DNA of 64,000 nucleotides from Chloracidobacterium sp. (GTDB lineage: Bacteria > Acidobacteriota > Blastocatellia > Pyrinomonadales > Pyrinomonadaceae): contig JADKKB010000007.1 of NCBI GenBank assembly GCA_016720705.1, forward strand, positions 1 to 64,000. The letters run 5' to 3'. The position numbers were made by a program, and so were the translations under genes. This document shows, piece by piece, positions 28,875 through 37,809 of this stretch (within the stretch, counting starts at the first letter, position 1; every line of letters begins with the position of its first letter). The notes beneath the pieces were generated by a model. The model ran no database searches, was not told the origin of the DNA, and worked only from the letters and a program-made list of their open reading frames with translations.

Positions 28875-29129
28875 TTAGTAATTCGCTAACCAGGCATCCA
28901 CTTCAGTTCTGTTGAAAGTTGGCCGGCCCACTCCGTGAAATGGAAGGCCATTTTTCCTCATCCATCGATTGATCGTTGCTCCCGATTTCTTCAAATACTT
29001 CGCAACTTCGGACTTCGTCATGATCTGCGGCGGCTGAGATGAATGTATAGCTTTTTCGATGGCCCCCGCGACGGAGGTGTCGATCAAGCGAATCAGCTCT
29101 TCTTTTTCTATCGTGATAATTTCAACCAT
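28875..29129 (-). CDS. Excisionase-like helix-turn-helix protein
   Basis: An 84-residue DNA-binding protein. After a variable N-terminus (VEIITIEKEELIRLIDTS), it has the HTH_17/MerR-type fold IMTKSEVAKYLKKSGATINR followed by WMRKNGLPFHGVGRPTFNRT and an EVDAWL helix. This is the common 'excisionase family' or helix-turn-helix domain beside integrases, where it directs excision. It is four bases upstream of the integrase and likely co-transcribed. The ATG at 29129 follows AGGTTCAGGAAATGG with a usable GGA ribosome-binding sequence. Confidence 0.85.
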   Translation of the reverse strand: MVEIITIEKEELIRLIDTSVAGAIEKAIHSSQPPQIMTKSEVAKYLKKSGATINRWMRKNGLPFHGVGRPTFNRTEVDAWLANY

Positions 29130-29353
29130 TTCCTGAACCTCCGATCACCAGTTGGCAAAAAATGTGCCTCGCCAAAAAGCCATTAAAATAGACAGCATCG
29201 GCCATAAAAGTCGCGAAAACGCGCCATTCGACGCAGTTTTGCACCACACAAAGGATGTTTATAAACCAGCCCGATCAAGAGTGATGATCTTTGAGAGTTT
29301 TGAGCAGAAAAAGGATGACAAAAAGAATACTGCAACCAACCTGCAACCAAGTC

Positions 29354-29390
29354 AAAAAAATGGGGCTTCCAGCAATCGCTGAAAGCCCCA
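29354..29390 (-). terminator. Rho-independent terminator of the tRNA-Pro gene
   Basis: GGGGCTTCCAGC (29362-29373) pairs with GCTGAAAGCCCC (29378-29389) with one mismatch and a four-base loop. On the minus strand it is followed by seven T (plus-strand A7 at 29354-29360). It lies eleven bases beyond the 3' end of the tRNA gene and is oriented for it. Confidence 0.8.
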
Positions 29391-29400
29391 TGTTTATTGG

Positions 29401-29474
29401 TCGGGACGACGAGATTTGAACTTGCGACCTCTCGCACCCCAAGCGAACGCGCTACCAGACTGCGCTACGTCCCG
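29401..29474 (-). tRNA. tRNA-Pro (anticodon GGG), 74 nt
   Basis: Read on the minus strand, the gene folds as a cloverleaf: acceptor CGGGACG/CGTCCCG with discriminator A, D stem GCGC/GCGC, anticodon stem TTCGC/GCGAG (one G-T pair) around TTGGGGT, so anticodon GGG (proline), five-base variable region, and T loop TTCAAAT. The T stem GCAAG/CTCGT has an A-C mismatch in the middle and a G-T pair. CCA is not encoded. It likely forms the right attachment site of the island, because the integrase lies just downstream of its 3' end. No second copy of its 3' end was found elsewhere in the window. Confidence 0.9.
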
Positions 29475-29545
29475 AAAAGTCGAATTGTTAGATTAGTTTT
29501 ACAACCGGGAATTGTCAAACCTACCGTTGCGAACGATCCAATCTG

Positions 29546-30073
29546 TTATGCCACCGGTTTGGGCTTAAGGATCTCGCGCAACTCCAAAAGGTTTTGGGCA
29601 AGTGATTTTATTGCCTCGTGCTGATCGCCATCGAACACTGGGGGGATGTCGAACGGCAGTGGCGGCTCAAGTACGGGTTCCGACCGCTTGAAACCAGCGT
29701 CAAAGAGCATAGGGGCACTGTTTCTAGCGGGTTCAACGACCGTATGTGATACCACGGCAGGCGTTGGGGTCACAATTACTTCTTCACGGCGTTCAGATCT
29801 CGGCCTGAACCCGTCTTTAATTTCCTGTTGAAGCTTTTTCCGAGCGCCGGCGATCGTAAACATCTCGTTGTACAGAAGTTGCTTTATCCGAAGAGCAATC
29901 TCCACATCTCGCCGACGGTAGCTTCTTTGACCGGATTTATTCTTTTGAGGCGAAAGCATCGAAAACTCAGTTTCCCAATACCGAAGTACGTGGGCCTGAA
30001 CATCGAGAAGTTCACACACTTCACCGATCTTGAAATAGATTTTCTCAGGTATCACTACAGGTTCTTGTGCCAT
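29546..30073 (-). CDS. MerR-family transcriptional regulator
   Basis: A 175-residue regulator. The N-terminal winged helix is typical of MerR (YFKIGEVCELLDVQAHVLRY, then WETEFSMLSPQKNKSGQRSY and RRRDVEIALRIKQLLYNEMF), followed by a helical linker (TIAGARKKLQQEIKD). The C-terminal 90 residues are variable and end in a short helix (IKSLAQNLLELREILK). No cysteine sensor set is present. The fold matches the short MerR proteins that often adjoin tRNA or ihfA/pheT-like loci in other bacteria. It is divergent from thiL, 85 bases away. Its target is unknown. Confidence 0.9.
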   Translation of the reverse strand: MAQEPVVIPEKIYFKIGEVCELLDVQAHVLRYWETEFSMLSPQKNKSGQRSYRRRDVEIALRIKQLLYNEMFTIAGARKKLQQEIKDGFRPRSERREEVIVTPTPAVVSHTVVEPARNSAPMLFDAGFKRSEPVLEPPLPFDIPPVFDGDQHEAIKSLAQNLLELREILKPKPVA

Positions 30074-30158
30074 CGACGAGGAGATTGTGTTAAAGTTTTT
30101 TCTAAGACTGTCAAGCGTTATTGTATGTATTTAATAAAGTTGTGTCAATGAGAAAGTA

Positions 30159-31103
30159 ATGCGAACAGAATTTGAAATGATCGAAAGCCTAAAGCATTCT
30201 TTCAACCTGAAAAGGATTGGCGACGATTGTGCGGTACTGCCAAAGGACGCTTACACCGACCTCGTAGTCACGGCCGATATGCTTGTCGAAGATGTTGATT
30301 TCCGACTGCATTGGGCGACAGCCGAACAGATCGGACACAAATCACTTGCAGTTTCACTTTCCGACGTTGCCGCAATGGGGGGACGCCCAATGTGGGCGTT
30401 GGTTTCGATAGCCGTGCCCGATCGACTGTGGAATTCTGGATTTGTCGATAGATTCTTTGCCGGCTGGCACTCTATTGCAGCAGAATTCGACGTAGAACTC
30501 GTCGGCGGTGACATATCCGGATCGCCGAATTCGCTCGTGATCGATTCAGTCGTCGGTGGTGAGGTAAAAAAAGGGAAAGCGATCTTGAGATCCGGAGCAA
30601 AAGTGGGAGATTCAATCTACGTTAGCGGATCGCTAGGCGGAGCGGCGGGCGGTCTTTATATACTTGAATCGACCGGAAATGTGGCAAGCTTAGACACTGA
30701 AATGGTTCTCCGGCAACTTCAACCGTCGCCTCATGTATTACTCGCTAATTCATTGGTTTCATTGTATGTACTATCATCGATGGTTGATATTAGCGATGGC
30801 CTATCGTCGGACCTCGGTCATATCTGCCGTTCAAGCAATGTGGGCGCCCGGATATATGCCGAACGCATTCCGATCGATTCCGATCTGGCTGATATATTAG
30901 ACCCAAAGTCGGCACTCCAAAAGGCTCTAAATGGCGGCGAGGATTTTGAACTTTTATTCACCTCGAGTAATCCTAACATCTCACTGAACGAACAGTTTCG
31001 AATTACAAAGATAGGTGAAATTACTGAACGTAACGAGTCGGTAAAAATAGTTATTGACGGCAAGTCCTGCGAATTATCGTCAGGCGGATTTCAACATTTT
31101 TGA
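30159..31103 (+). CDS. thiL: Thiamine-monophosphate kinase
   Basis: ThiL phosphorylates thiamine monophosphate to thiamine diphosphate, the last step of cofactor synthesis. All family signatures are visible: IGDDCAVL, LVVTADMLVEDVDF, LAVSLSDVAAMGGRP, VGGDISGS, VDISDGLSSDLGHI and NGGEDFELLFT. At 314 residues it has the normal length. The ATG at 30159 begins MRTEFEMIESLK; the ribosome-binding site is weak. It is a single gene, divergent from the MerR regulator and followed by the HNH gene. Thiamine diphosphate is the cofactor of the pyruvate dehydrogenase E1 encoded further right. Confidence 0.96.
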   Translation: MRTEFEMIESLKHSFNLKRIGDDCAVLPKDAYTDLVVTADMLVEDVDFRLHWATAEQIGHKSLAVSLSDVAAMGGRPMWALVSIAVPDRLWNSGFVDRFFAGWHSIAAEFDVELVGGDISGSPNSLVIDSVVGGEVKKGKAILRSGAKVGDSIYVSGSLGGAAGGLYILESTGNVASLDTEMVLRQLQPSPHVLLANSLVSLYVLSSMVDISDGLSSDLGHICRSSNVGARIYAERIPIDSDLADILDPKSALQKALNGGEDFELLFTSSNPNISLNEQFRITKIGEITERNESVKIVIDGKSCELSSGGFQHF

Positions 31104-31206
31104 ACGTTGAAGACTCCCTCCAGACCCAAAGTTCAAATGGCTATATCTTGCACAAATGACCCAAATAATATTACATTAGGAGCATAAATTTACGGAGGAG
31201 AAGGGT

Positions 31207-31767
31207 TTGCTCACAGGACGCGTTTTACTGTTGAACTTTTCGTATGAACCGCTCGGCACCGTCGGTGTGGCTCGTGCTGTTTGTTTATGGTTTCGTGGTG
31301 CAGTTTTTGTCGAAGAAAATGACGGAGACAATGTGCTTCATTCGCCCTCGACAATATTCCCCGTTCCATCAGTCGTACGTTTGCGGCATTACGTTCACGT
31401 TCGTCGAAACAACCGTGAAACAACGATGAAACGTGCGAGGATTTACATCCGCGACCGTTACCGTTGCCAATACTGTGGTGAGAGCAAACACGCCAAGGAA
31501 CTCACCCTCGATCATATTTTCCCGCGTGCACAGGGCGGTGAGAGTACGCCCCAGAATTTAGTAACTGCCTGCGTAAAATGCAACCAACGCAAGGGCAATC
31601 GAACGCCTGAGCAGGCTAGAATGCCGCTACTTACATCCCAAAAGTTGTTACGATTGGGTCTCGACCACGTTTTACTTTGTCACTACGCTGAGAGTCGCCC
31701 CGCATGGCGGAAATATCTGTTTATGGATGACCTCGACGACGAAACGGTCCAAGCGGTCGCCGCTTAA
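31207..31767 (+). CDS. HNH endonuclease family protein
   Basis: A 186-residue HNH protein. The N-terminal 80 residues (MLTGRVLLLNFSYEPLGTVG start) are the conserved lead-in of a widespread chromosomal HNH family. The nuclease core has two CxxC knuckles (CQYCGE and CVKCNQ) with the catalytic LDHIFPRAQGG between them and NLVTAC as the Asn strand. The start is TTG at 31207, supported by a strong GGAGGAGAAGG ribosome-binding sequence. These small HNH proteins are found in housekeeping regions of many bacteria with no known partner; a role in DNA repair or restriction is not established. Confidence 0.9.
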   Translation: MLTGRVLLLNFSYEPLGTVGVARAVCLWFRGAVFVEENDGDNVLHSPSTIFPVPSVVRLRHYVHVRRNNRETTMKRARIYIRDRYRCQYCGESKHAKELTLDHIFPRAQGGESTPQNLVTACVKCNQRKGNRTPEQARMPLLTSQKLLRLGLDHVLLCHYAESRPAWRKYLFMDDLDDETVQAVAA

Positions 31768-31890
31768 GATCAGATTATTATTTTTTTTACAAGCAACTGC
31801 CGACCAGTGCAGGTTTTGCGGATCTGACAATGTAGATCTAAGTTTTCTGCGCTTTTCTAGCGTAATATTTCCCAAGTCGTTCGGACGTTT

Positions 31891-32322
31891 ATGATGAGCC
31901 CAATGAGATATAAGACAGAAACCGAGATCGCAGAAGTTGTTCGAGGATTTGAAGAAACGACGATCAGCCGCGATGAATGGAGACATGCCGAGCACTTGAC
32001 GCTTGCCCTGCACTATCTAACGCTTTACGACTATGAAACGGCGACACAACAAATGCGCCAAGGTATATTCAGGCTCTTAAAATCATTTGGCGTCGATCTG
32101 ACTAATGAAATGCCGTATCACGAGACATTGACGGTGTTTTGGATGAAATCCGTGAACGAATTTAACAAGGACAATGAAAGCTCGTCGCTATTTGATAAGG
32201 CGAATAATTTGATAGCGAATCACGATAAAGACCTTCCGCTCAAGTTTTACACTCGCGAACATCTCTTTTCCGACAAAGCTCGGGCCCAATTCGTCGAGCC
32301 TGATATCGTCAACTTGTCTTAG
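31891..32322 (+). CDS. Conserved hypothetical protein
   Basis: A 143-residue, mostly helical, soluble protein. The central RDEWRHAEHLTLALHYLTLY and later MPYHETLTVFWMKSV segments are conserved-looking, with His residues (WRHAEH, YHETL) that could bind metal or support catalysis, but I cannot name the family. ATG 31891 or 31903 could be the start. It is between the HNH gene and a convergent peptidase-like gene. No signal peptide or membrane segment is present. Confidence 0.75.
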   Translation: MMSPMRYKTETEIAEVVRGFEETTISRDEWRHAEHLTLALHYLTLYDYETATQQMRQGIFRLLKSFGVDLTNEMPYHETLTVFWMKSVNEFNKDNESSSLFDKANNLIANHDKDLPLKFYTREHLFSDKARAQFVEPDIVNLS

Positions 32323-32332
32323 TTAATTCTTA

Positions 32333-32866
32333 TTATAAGTCTCCGAAACAATCGACCCAATCCGTATAATTTCCGCGGTGAACTCCAGCCCAAACAGAAC
32401 CTAGAGAGTTATAATCCGTCAGACCTCGGGAAATGTGCTTTCCAGTCCAAGGTCCATTGCTTACTGAACGAAATTGTGGTTCCATTGCTCGAACGTCCGC
32501 CCAAGTACTATCGCCGGAGACCTCGTATATTACATTTACGTGTCGCTTGCTCGATCCAAATTCCGTGAATGCGATGAGTATTGGACCGCACATTAAAAGG
32601 TCACGAACCTTGTCGTATGTGAAAGAACTGGCCGTTTGAAATTCGTGCAAATGCATACCATTTTCGCGAATAATTGATTTCATATCAGCATCCGGCATGC
32701 CGCCTTGCTGTGTTGCTCGAGATTTGTAGCGATTCCACAAGGCTGTTTGCGATGCGTTGATCGACATTGCTGCCTTGTACCACCATTTAAGTGATGCGGC
32801 CCAGCAGGCCATATCATTAATTTGTTTCACTGCCGGAATGTTTCTGTATTTGCCCATAATTTTCAC
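32333..32866 (-). CDS. Papain-like cysteine peptidase-type protein
   Basis: A 177-residue protein with the layout of a small papain-like (C39/C70-type) fold. The nucleophile segment is INDMACWAASLKWWYK (Cys in CWAA), and the His segment is KRHVNVIYEV; a later DVRAMEP strand could carry the third residue. There is no signal peptide, so it may act in the cytosol or be released by another route. ATG 32866 or 32857 could be the start. It is convergent with the conserved hypothetical gene to its left and divergent from cysS. The substrate is unknown; similar one-domain proteins occur as effectors or bacteriocin-type processing enzymes. Confidence 0.7.
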   Translation of the reverse strand: MKIMGKYRNIPAVKQINDMACWAASLKWWYKAAMSINASQTALWNRYKSRATQQGGMPDADMKSIIRENGMHLHEFQTASSFTYDKVRDLLMCGPILIAFTEFGSSKRHVNVIYEVSGDSTWADVRAMEPQFRSVSNGPWTGKHISRGLTDYNSLGSVWAGVHRGNYTDWVDCFGDL

Positions 32867-32996
32867 ATCTGAAACCGGAGCGAAATACTCGGTCTGATGT
32901 ACCAGTAATATTGACGCGGCGTCCGCCTCTTTTTGCCTAAGTCAACAAAAAAAGCGAAATTAACGCGACTGAGTTATAATTTTAGGTTTACTAATT

Positions 32997-34397
32997 ATGT
33001 TGTCCTTTTTTAACACACTTTCGCGTCAAATCGAAGAATTTCAGCCGATGGAAGATGGCAAGGCTCGAATGTATATCTGCGGGCCGACGGTCTGGAATTT
33101 TGCTCATATTGGTAACTTCCGGACGTTTATTTTTGGGGATATTCTACGTCGATATTTGAAATTTAAGGGCTACGAGCTGACGCACGTGATGAACCTGACC
33201 GATATCGACGACCGTATCATCAAGGAAGCCGCCGCGAGAAACATTTCGATCGATGAATTCACAGAGCCTTTTGCTCAGTACTTTCTCGAAGATTTTGACG
33301 CATTGGGCAATGAACGGCCGGAAATAATTCCGCGCGCCACTCACCATATTGCCGAAATGGTCGAGATCATTTCCAAATTATTGGCCAATGGCCACGCATA
33401 TGAGTCAGACGGTTCGATCTATTACCGAATATCTGCGTTTCCGGAGTACGGCAAATTATCAAAGATCAGCTTTTCGGGCAATATTGCGGGCGGGAGTGAG
33501 CGGATCGACACTGATAAGTACGATAAGGAAGATGCTCGCGATTTCGCTCTGTGGAAGCTTGTTGGCGAAAACGACCATCCGGGCTGGGATGCACCTTTTG
33601 GGAGAGGGCGTCCGGGATGGCATATTGAATGTTCCGCGATGGCAATGAAATATCTCGGCGAATCGTTTGATCTCCACGCGGGCGGTATGGACCTACAGTT
33701 TCCGCATCACGAAAACGAGATCGCGCAGAGTGAAGGCTCGACCGGTAAACAATTTGCCAAATATTGGCTCCACAGCGAATTCTTGAAGATCGATGACGTG
33801 ACAATGTCGAAATCGACGGGTAATTTCTTCACGTTTCGAGACCTTCGCGACCAAGGATATTCTCCGCTTGCTATCCGATACCTTTTACTTTCAGTACCGT
33901 ATCGCAAGCAGCTAAACTTCACGTTCGAAGGGTTGCAGGGTGCCGAGAGCACCGTAGAGCGACTTCGTACTTTCAGACGCTTGGTATCGGAAGCCGTCAC
34001 GGACAATGGAGTTCACGAAGGTGTTATGGCAGCGGTAGAGAATTCGCTCCAAACCTTCGAATCGGCAATGGACGACGATCTCAATACCGCGGCAGGTCTG
34101 GCCGCCATCCACGATCTGGCCCGTGAGGTCAATTCGGTGGTCGCAAAGGGGGGGCTTCGATCCGACGATAAGGCGGCGGTCATTGACGCGATAGCCAAAT
34201 TTGATAGTGTATTGGGAATTTTTGGCGAGATGGACGTTGAGTTTCTCGATGATGAGATCGAGGCACTCATTTCCGATCGACAAGAGGCTAGGCGAAACCG
34301 GAATTTTGAGAGATCAGACCAAATTCGTGATCTACTTGCAGAAAAAGGGATAATGCTTGAGGACACAAAAGACGGGGTCCGATGGAAGCGGAAATAG
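32997..34397 (+). CDS. cysS: Cysteinyl-tRNA synthetase
   Basis: CysRS charges tRNA-Cys. The class I motifs are clear: CGPTVWNFAHIGNFRTF (HIGH form HIGN, with a zinc Cys), GWHIECSAMAMKYLG, DLHAGGMDLQFPHHENEIAQ (zinc His and Glu), and MSKSTGN (KMSKS form). The C-terminal helical DALR-like region and a short LLAEKGIMLEDTKDGVRWKR end are typical. At 466 residues it is of normal length. ATG 32997 gives the usual MLSFFNTLSRQIEEF start. It is a single gene, convergent with the glycosyltransferase downstream. Confidence 0.97.
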   Translation: MLSFFNTLSRQIEEFQPMEDGKARMYICGPTVWNFAHIGNFRTFIFGDILRRYLKFKGYELTHVMNLTDIDDRIIKEAAARNISIDEFTEPFAQYFLEDFDALGNERPEIIPRATHHIAEMVEIISKLLANGHAYESDGSIYYRISAFPEYGKLSKISFSGNIAGGSERIDTDKYDKEDARDFALWKLVGENDHPGWDAPFGRGRPGWHIECSAMAMKYLGESFDLHAGGMDLQFPHHENEIAQSEGSTGKQFAKYWLHSEFLKIDDVTMSKSTGNFFTFRDLRDQGYSPLAIRYLLLSVPYRKQLNFTFEGLQGAESTVERLRTFRRLVSEAVTDNGVHEGVMAAVENSLQTFESAMDDDLNTAAGLAAIHDLAREVNSVVAKGGLRSDDKAAVIDAIAKFDSVLGIFGEMDVEFLDDEIEALISDRQEARRNRNFERSDQIRDLLAEKGIMLEDTKDGVRWKRK

Positions 34398-34417
34398 TAT
34401 CGATTAGTGCACAAGAT

Positions 34418-35935
34418 TCACTTTGCAAATCGGATAAGTAATGCGGCCTCTGTGCCGGCCGCGATCATCTTTCGATCCGTAACTCGATAACCCCTAGAAA
34501 CAAAATTGCTGATCGGCGGCTGAGTGTCATCCAAGGTCTTTGCTCGAAACATCAACCAGAATGCCTGATCAGTTACGTCTCCAGCGTTTTTGGTCGAAAT
34601 TTCACCGAATCCGCGAGGCAGAAAATAGGCGGTATCTTCAATCATTTCATCGATCCCGACGAGTTTGGTAATTTGTGAGTGCGTTGAATTTGCGTGCACA
34701 GCAAACCACAAGTGATACCCAACTAGATCCTCAAAGACGAATATCGGTTCATCGATTCCAGTTTGTTGCACGGTTACCGATAATGGCTCCCAGGCACACC
34801 AGACGTAATTGTTTGGCTCACTTCGCACCGATTTGACGAATGCTACCGTCGCCAGCAAAACAAAGATGGACGAAAATATAGCAGGAACAGCGTTGGAACG
34901 CAGTCGCCCGATCACAATTCCGGCCAATATCGCAAATGGGCCAAACACTACGATCAAATGGCGGGTACCCCAAATCGAGTAAGGTGATAGCCAACTGACT
35001 CCAAACGCTATTGCACAAGGCACGATCACAAATAAGGCCAGCAACCCGATCCCGTTGCGTGGATCACGTTCCACAGAATTCCAATTAACGGCCACGATTA
35101 CCACAATGGCCAACATCAATATTATTATAGGTATAATTACGGACACGTCCGTGAATGGCTCTGCACTACTCGCCTGAAAATAGAAGGGCTCAATAACGCC
35201 GGTAATTAAGTGAATTAATTGAAATAAGCCGGGTTTCTGCATCCATCCGATGTTTTGACCAACTCCCCCCCCTGCATTCGACGATCTTAGAACGGCGATT
35301 ACCCAAGGCAAAAAACCAACAAAGACCCCAGCAAACATCAGAATGATCGGCCGGATCTTAATTCGTTGAAAGATAACGATCGCAAGGACTTCCCCGGTGA
35401 TAACAAACCATCCGAAATAGTGGCTGTAGACGAGGATCAGATTAACGACGATGAGTGCAGATAGGCTTTTTCCCCTAATAAAATAGCGAATAAAGAGCCA
35501 AATCGAAATAAGTGAGAGTAGCTGAAGCAAGCTATACATACGCACTTCTTGCGCGTATTTGACCAGCGAACCGTTGACCGCAAAAATCAGGAGACCCACC
35601 GTTCTCTGCCAAAACGAAAGCCGAAGTTCCTTCGCGATCATCAAAAACGGAAAGATACAAATACACGAAAGTGTCACCGGCAAAATCCGTAACCATACGA
35701 GGCTCTCGCCGCCGACAGATATCCACAATTTTAATAAAACGTAAAAAAGCGGTGGATGGATCAGATCGAGTGCGACAAAGGACAGAATAGTCTGCCAACC
35801 GTGCTCCGCGGCGTGAACACTGAATATTTCATCGAACCAGAGGCAACTCCGATCAAGTCCCCAAAATCGAGAAAATACGGCTATACACACGATCAGAACA
35901 GTCGCGGCAATACCGATCTTTGTCCGAGTCGACAT
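34418..35935 (-). CDS. Membrane glycosyltransferase (GT39/ArnT-like)
   Basis: A 505-residue polytopic protein with about 11 to 12 hydrophobic helices. The first loop carries LDRSCLWFDEIFSVHAA, the Asp-Glu motif of GT-C enzymes (PMT/ArnT-like family) that use a lipid-linked sugar donor. The second half ends in a soluble periplasmic domain (VQQTGIDEPIFVFEDLVGYH onward). It may glycosylate a cell-surface lipid or protein; the acceptor is unknown. Its ATG directly abuts the stop of the cysteine dioxygenase gene (TAAATG), so both are probably one transcript, though no functional link is obvious. Confidence 0.88.
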   Translation of the reverse strand: MSTRTKIGIAATVLIVCIAVFSRFWGLDRSCLWFDEIFSVHAAEHGWQTILSFVALDLIHPPLFYVLLKLWISVGGESLVWLRILPVTLSCICIFPFLMIAKELRLSFWQRTVGLLIFAVNGSLVKYAQEVRMYSLLQLLSLISIWLFIRYFIRGKSLSALIVVNLILVYSHYFGWFVITGEVLAIVIFQRIKIRPIILMFAGVFVGFLPWVIAVLRSSNAGGGVGQNIGWMQKPGLFQLIHLITGVIEPFYFQASSAEPFTDVSVIIPIIILMLAIVVIVAVNWNSVERDPRNGIGLLALFVIVPCAIAFGVSWLSPYSIWGTRHLIVVFGPFAILAGIVIGRLRSNAVPAIFSSIFVLLATVAFVKSVRSEPNNYVWCAWEPLSVTVQQTGIDEPIFVFEDLVGYHLWFAVHANSTHSQITKLVGIDEMIEDTAYFLPRGFGEISTKNAGDVTDQAFWLMFRAKTLDDTQPPISNFVSRGYRVTDRKMIAAGTEAALLIRFAK

Positions 35936-36514
35936 TTATAGTGAAACGCCGTCACAGAGTTTGCCGCCAATGCTCGTGTAACTTAACAAAACTTCTTTGT
36001 AGGTGTCAGTATCGCGGCAGAATGAGTGGCAGCGATCGTAAGGCTTAGAATATATATGAATGCTTACCGCTCGTTCGCGATATTCGTCGAGGTTTAGTAT
36101 TTGATGAACAGGTGCCTCAAGATCAACTGCGGCCGCCGTATAATCAGCAAGCTCAAATGAATCAGTTTCTTCAAGTTTGCAATAATTTCGCGAAGGATCC
36201 ATCTCCATAACACGAAAGTTCTGACCGCTTAGACGGCCAACCGGAACCGTCATCCAGCATTTTTGATCCCAATGATCGTGAATGCGAGAGGCCTGTCCTA
36301 TCTCCCAGCAAATCACTAACATTTCAAATCGCTCATCTTTATGTATCAGATTTCGGGTGTAGTAATTCGGGCTCCAAAACACATATGGTTCCAGCGACTC
36401 AGCCGCGACCGAATTTTCACGCAGAAAGCCGTAAACCCCTTCACAAGTAAATGCCTCATCCGGGATACCCTTAAGGCCCTGCACCAATTTTTCTATTGAG
36501 ATCATAAATTCCAT
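35936..36514 (-). CDS. Cysteine dioxygenase
   Basis: CDO oxidises cysteine to cysteine sulfinate with Fe(II) and O2. The cupin motif is clear: RIHDHWDQKCWMTVPVG (two iron His plus the Cys that forms a Cys-Tyr crosslink in the mammalian enzyme), and AVSIHIYSKPYDRC (third His and the Tyr). The start is uncertain: ATG 36514 or 36505; an upstream ATG at 36553 is less likely because it lies beyond the conserved region. It is divergent from pdhA by about 150 bases and is followed directly by the glycosyltransferase gene. Single-domain bacterial CDO length is about 190-200 residues, as here. Confidence 0.9.
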   Translation of the reverse strand: MEFMISIEKLVQGLKGIPDEAFTCEGVYGFLRENSVAAESLEPYVFWSPNYYTRNLIHKDERFEMLVICWEIGQASRIHDHWDQKCWMTVPVGRLSGQNFRVMEMDPSRNYCKLEETDSFELADYTAAAVDLEAPVHQILNLDEYRERAVSIHIYSKPYDRCHSFCRDTDTYKEVLLSYTSIGGKLCDGVSL

Positions 36515-36663
36515 GGCGATGCCAAAATTCCCTTCCGAAAACGATTGCAACAAAATAGTCGAAACATTCTGACTTTTTGCAGAACCCGTTCCGGTGCTTT
36601 ATAATGGGTGTTTTGTCATCGTTGATTGATTTTCACCCTTATAGTAGTACGGAGGAACTTGAT

Positions 36664-37800
36664 TTGCCAAAAGTAGTAACACGTCAAAAAGCCGAGTCCG
36701 AGAAATCGAAGGCCTCGACGAATGGAGATGGAAAGCCGTCGGACGACCCCGCGAAGAAAAGCGGAGCCATCGACGTTGCCCAGATAGAACTAGAGAAAGC
36801 CGAGTATCAGCAGCGTAAAGCCTCGCAACTCGAGTCGATCAAGCGTACCGACAAGACGCTTCTGCGGGAAATGTTATATCAGATGGTGCTTGGCCGTATC
36901 TTTGAAGAGAAATGTGCCGAAGTGTACCGAATGGGTAAGATCGGCGGATTTTGCCATCTATACATTGGACAAGAAGCGATCGGTATTGGATCGATAATGG
37001 CGCTCGAGCCGACCGATATGGTGATCACATCATACCGTGACCACGTCCAGGCGATGGTCAAGGGCCTTACACCTGAAAGTGTTATGGCGGAGCTTTATGG
37101 AAAGAAAGGCGGATGCGTCGGCGGCAAAGGCGGTTCGATGCATATGTTCTCTAAAGAACACGAATTCTACGGCGGTCACGGAATCGTCGGCGGGCAGATC
37201 GGCGTGGGAACGGGTATGTCCTATGCTGCCAAATACAAGGGTACCGATCAGGTGACACTTTGTTTCTTTGGTGAAGCTGCCGTCAACCAGGGTATTTTCC
37301 ACGAGTCGCTCAATATGGCTCAACTATGGAAACTTCCTTGTATTTTCATTTGTGAAAACAACCAATACGGAATGGGCACGTCCCAAGCCAGAGCGATGAG
37401 TTCGCGGAGTATCGCCAAGAAAGCCGATGCCTACGAGATGGCGAACGAATTTGTCGATGGAATGGACGTAATGGCGGTGCGTGATGCGACGATACGAGCG
37501 ATCGAAAGGGCTCGGCACGACGGTTCCCCGACGCTGCTCGAGGTTCGTGCATATCGTTATATGGGACACTCGATGTCCGACCCCGGTAATTATCGAACGC
37601 GCGAAGAGATCGCACGTTATCAGGAGCGCGACCCGATCGTTCTCTTTAAGGACAGTCTAAAAGAAGCAAAGGTTCTTACTGACAAGGATTTCGAAAAGAT
37701 TCACAACGACGCGGTCGAGGCAGTTCAGCGTTCGGTTCAGTTCGCCGACGATAGCCCGTTCCCTGATGAAAGTGAATTAATGACCGACGTTTACGCTTAA
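36664..37800 (+). CDS. pdhA: Pyruvate dehydrogenase E1 component, alpha subunit
   Basis: The E1 alpha subunit decarboxylates pyruvate using thiamine diphosphate, in an alpha2beta2 E1 with PdhB. Visible segments: GFCHLYIGQEAIGIG, TSYRDHVQAMVKG, GKGGSMHMFSKEHEFYGGHG, the cofactor motif FFGEAAVNQG...CENNQYGMGT, and RYMGHSMSDPGNYRTREEI (phosphorylation-loop region). The usual GDGA is GEAA here. The frame opens at 36577, but the TTG at 36664 follows a strong CGGAGGA ribosome-binding sequence, so I chose that. The first 60 residues are Lys/Ser/Ala-rich and probably disordered. It is ten bases upstream of pdhB. Confidence 0.95.
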   Translation: MPKVVTRQKAESEKSKASTNGDGKPSDDPAKKSGAIDVAQIELEKAEYQQRKASQLESIKRTDKTLLREMLYQMVLGRIFEEKCAEVYRMGKIGGFCHLYIGQEAIGIGSIMALEPTDMVITSYRDHVQAMVKGLTPESVMAELYGKKGGCVGGKGGSMHMFSKEHEFYGGHGIVGGQIGVGTGMSYAAKYKGTDQVTLCFFGEAAVNQGIFHESLNMAQLWKLPCIFICENNQYGMGTSQARAMSSRSIAKKADAYEMANEFVDGMDVMAVRDATIRAIERARHDGSPTLLEVRAYRYMGHSMSDPGNYRTREEIARYQERDPIVLFKDSLKEAKVLTDKDFEKIHNDAVEAVQRSVQFADDSPFPDESELMTDVYA

Positions 37801-37809
37801 AGGATTATT

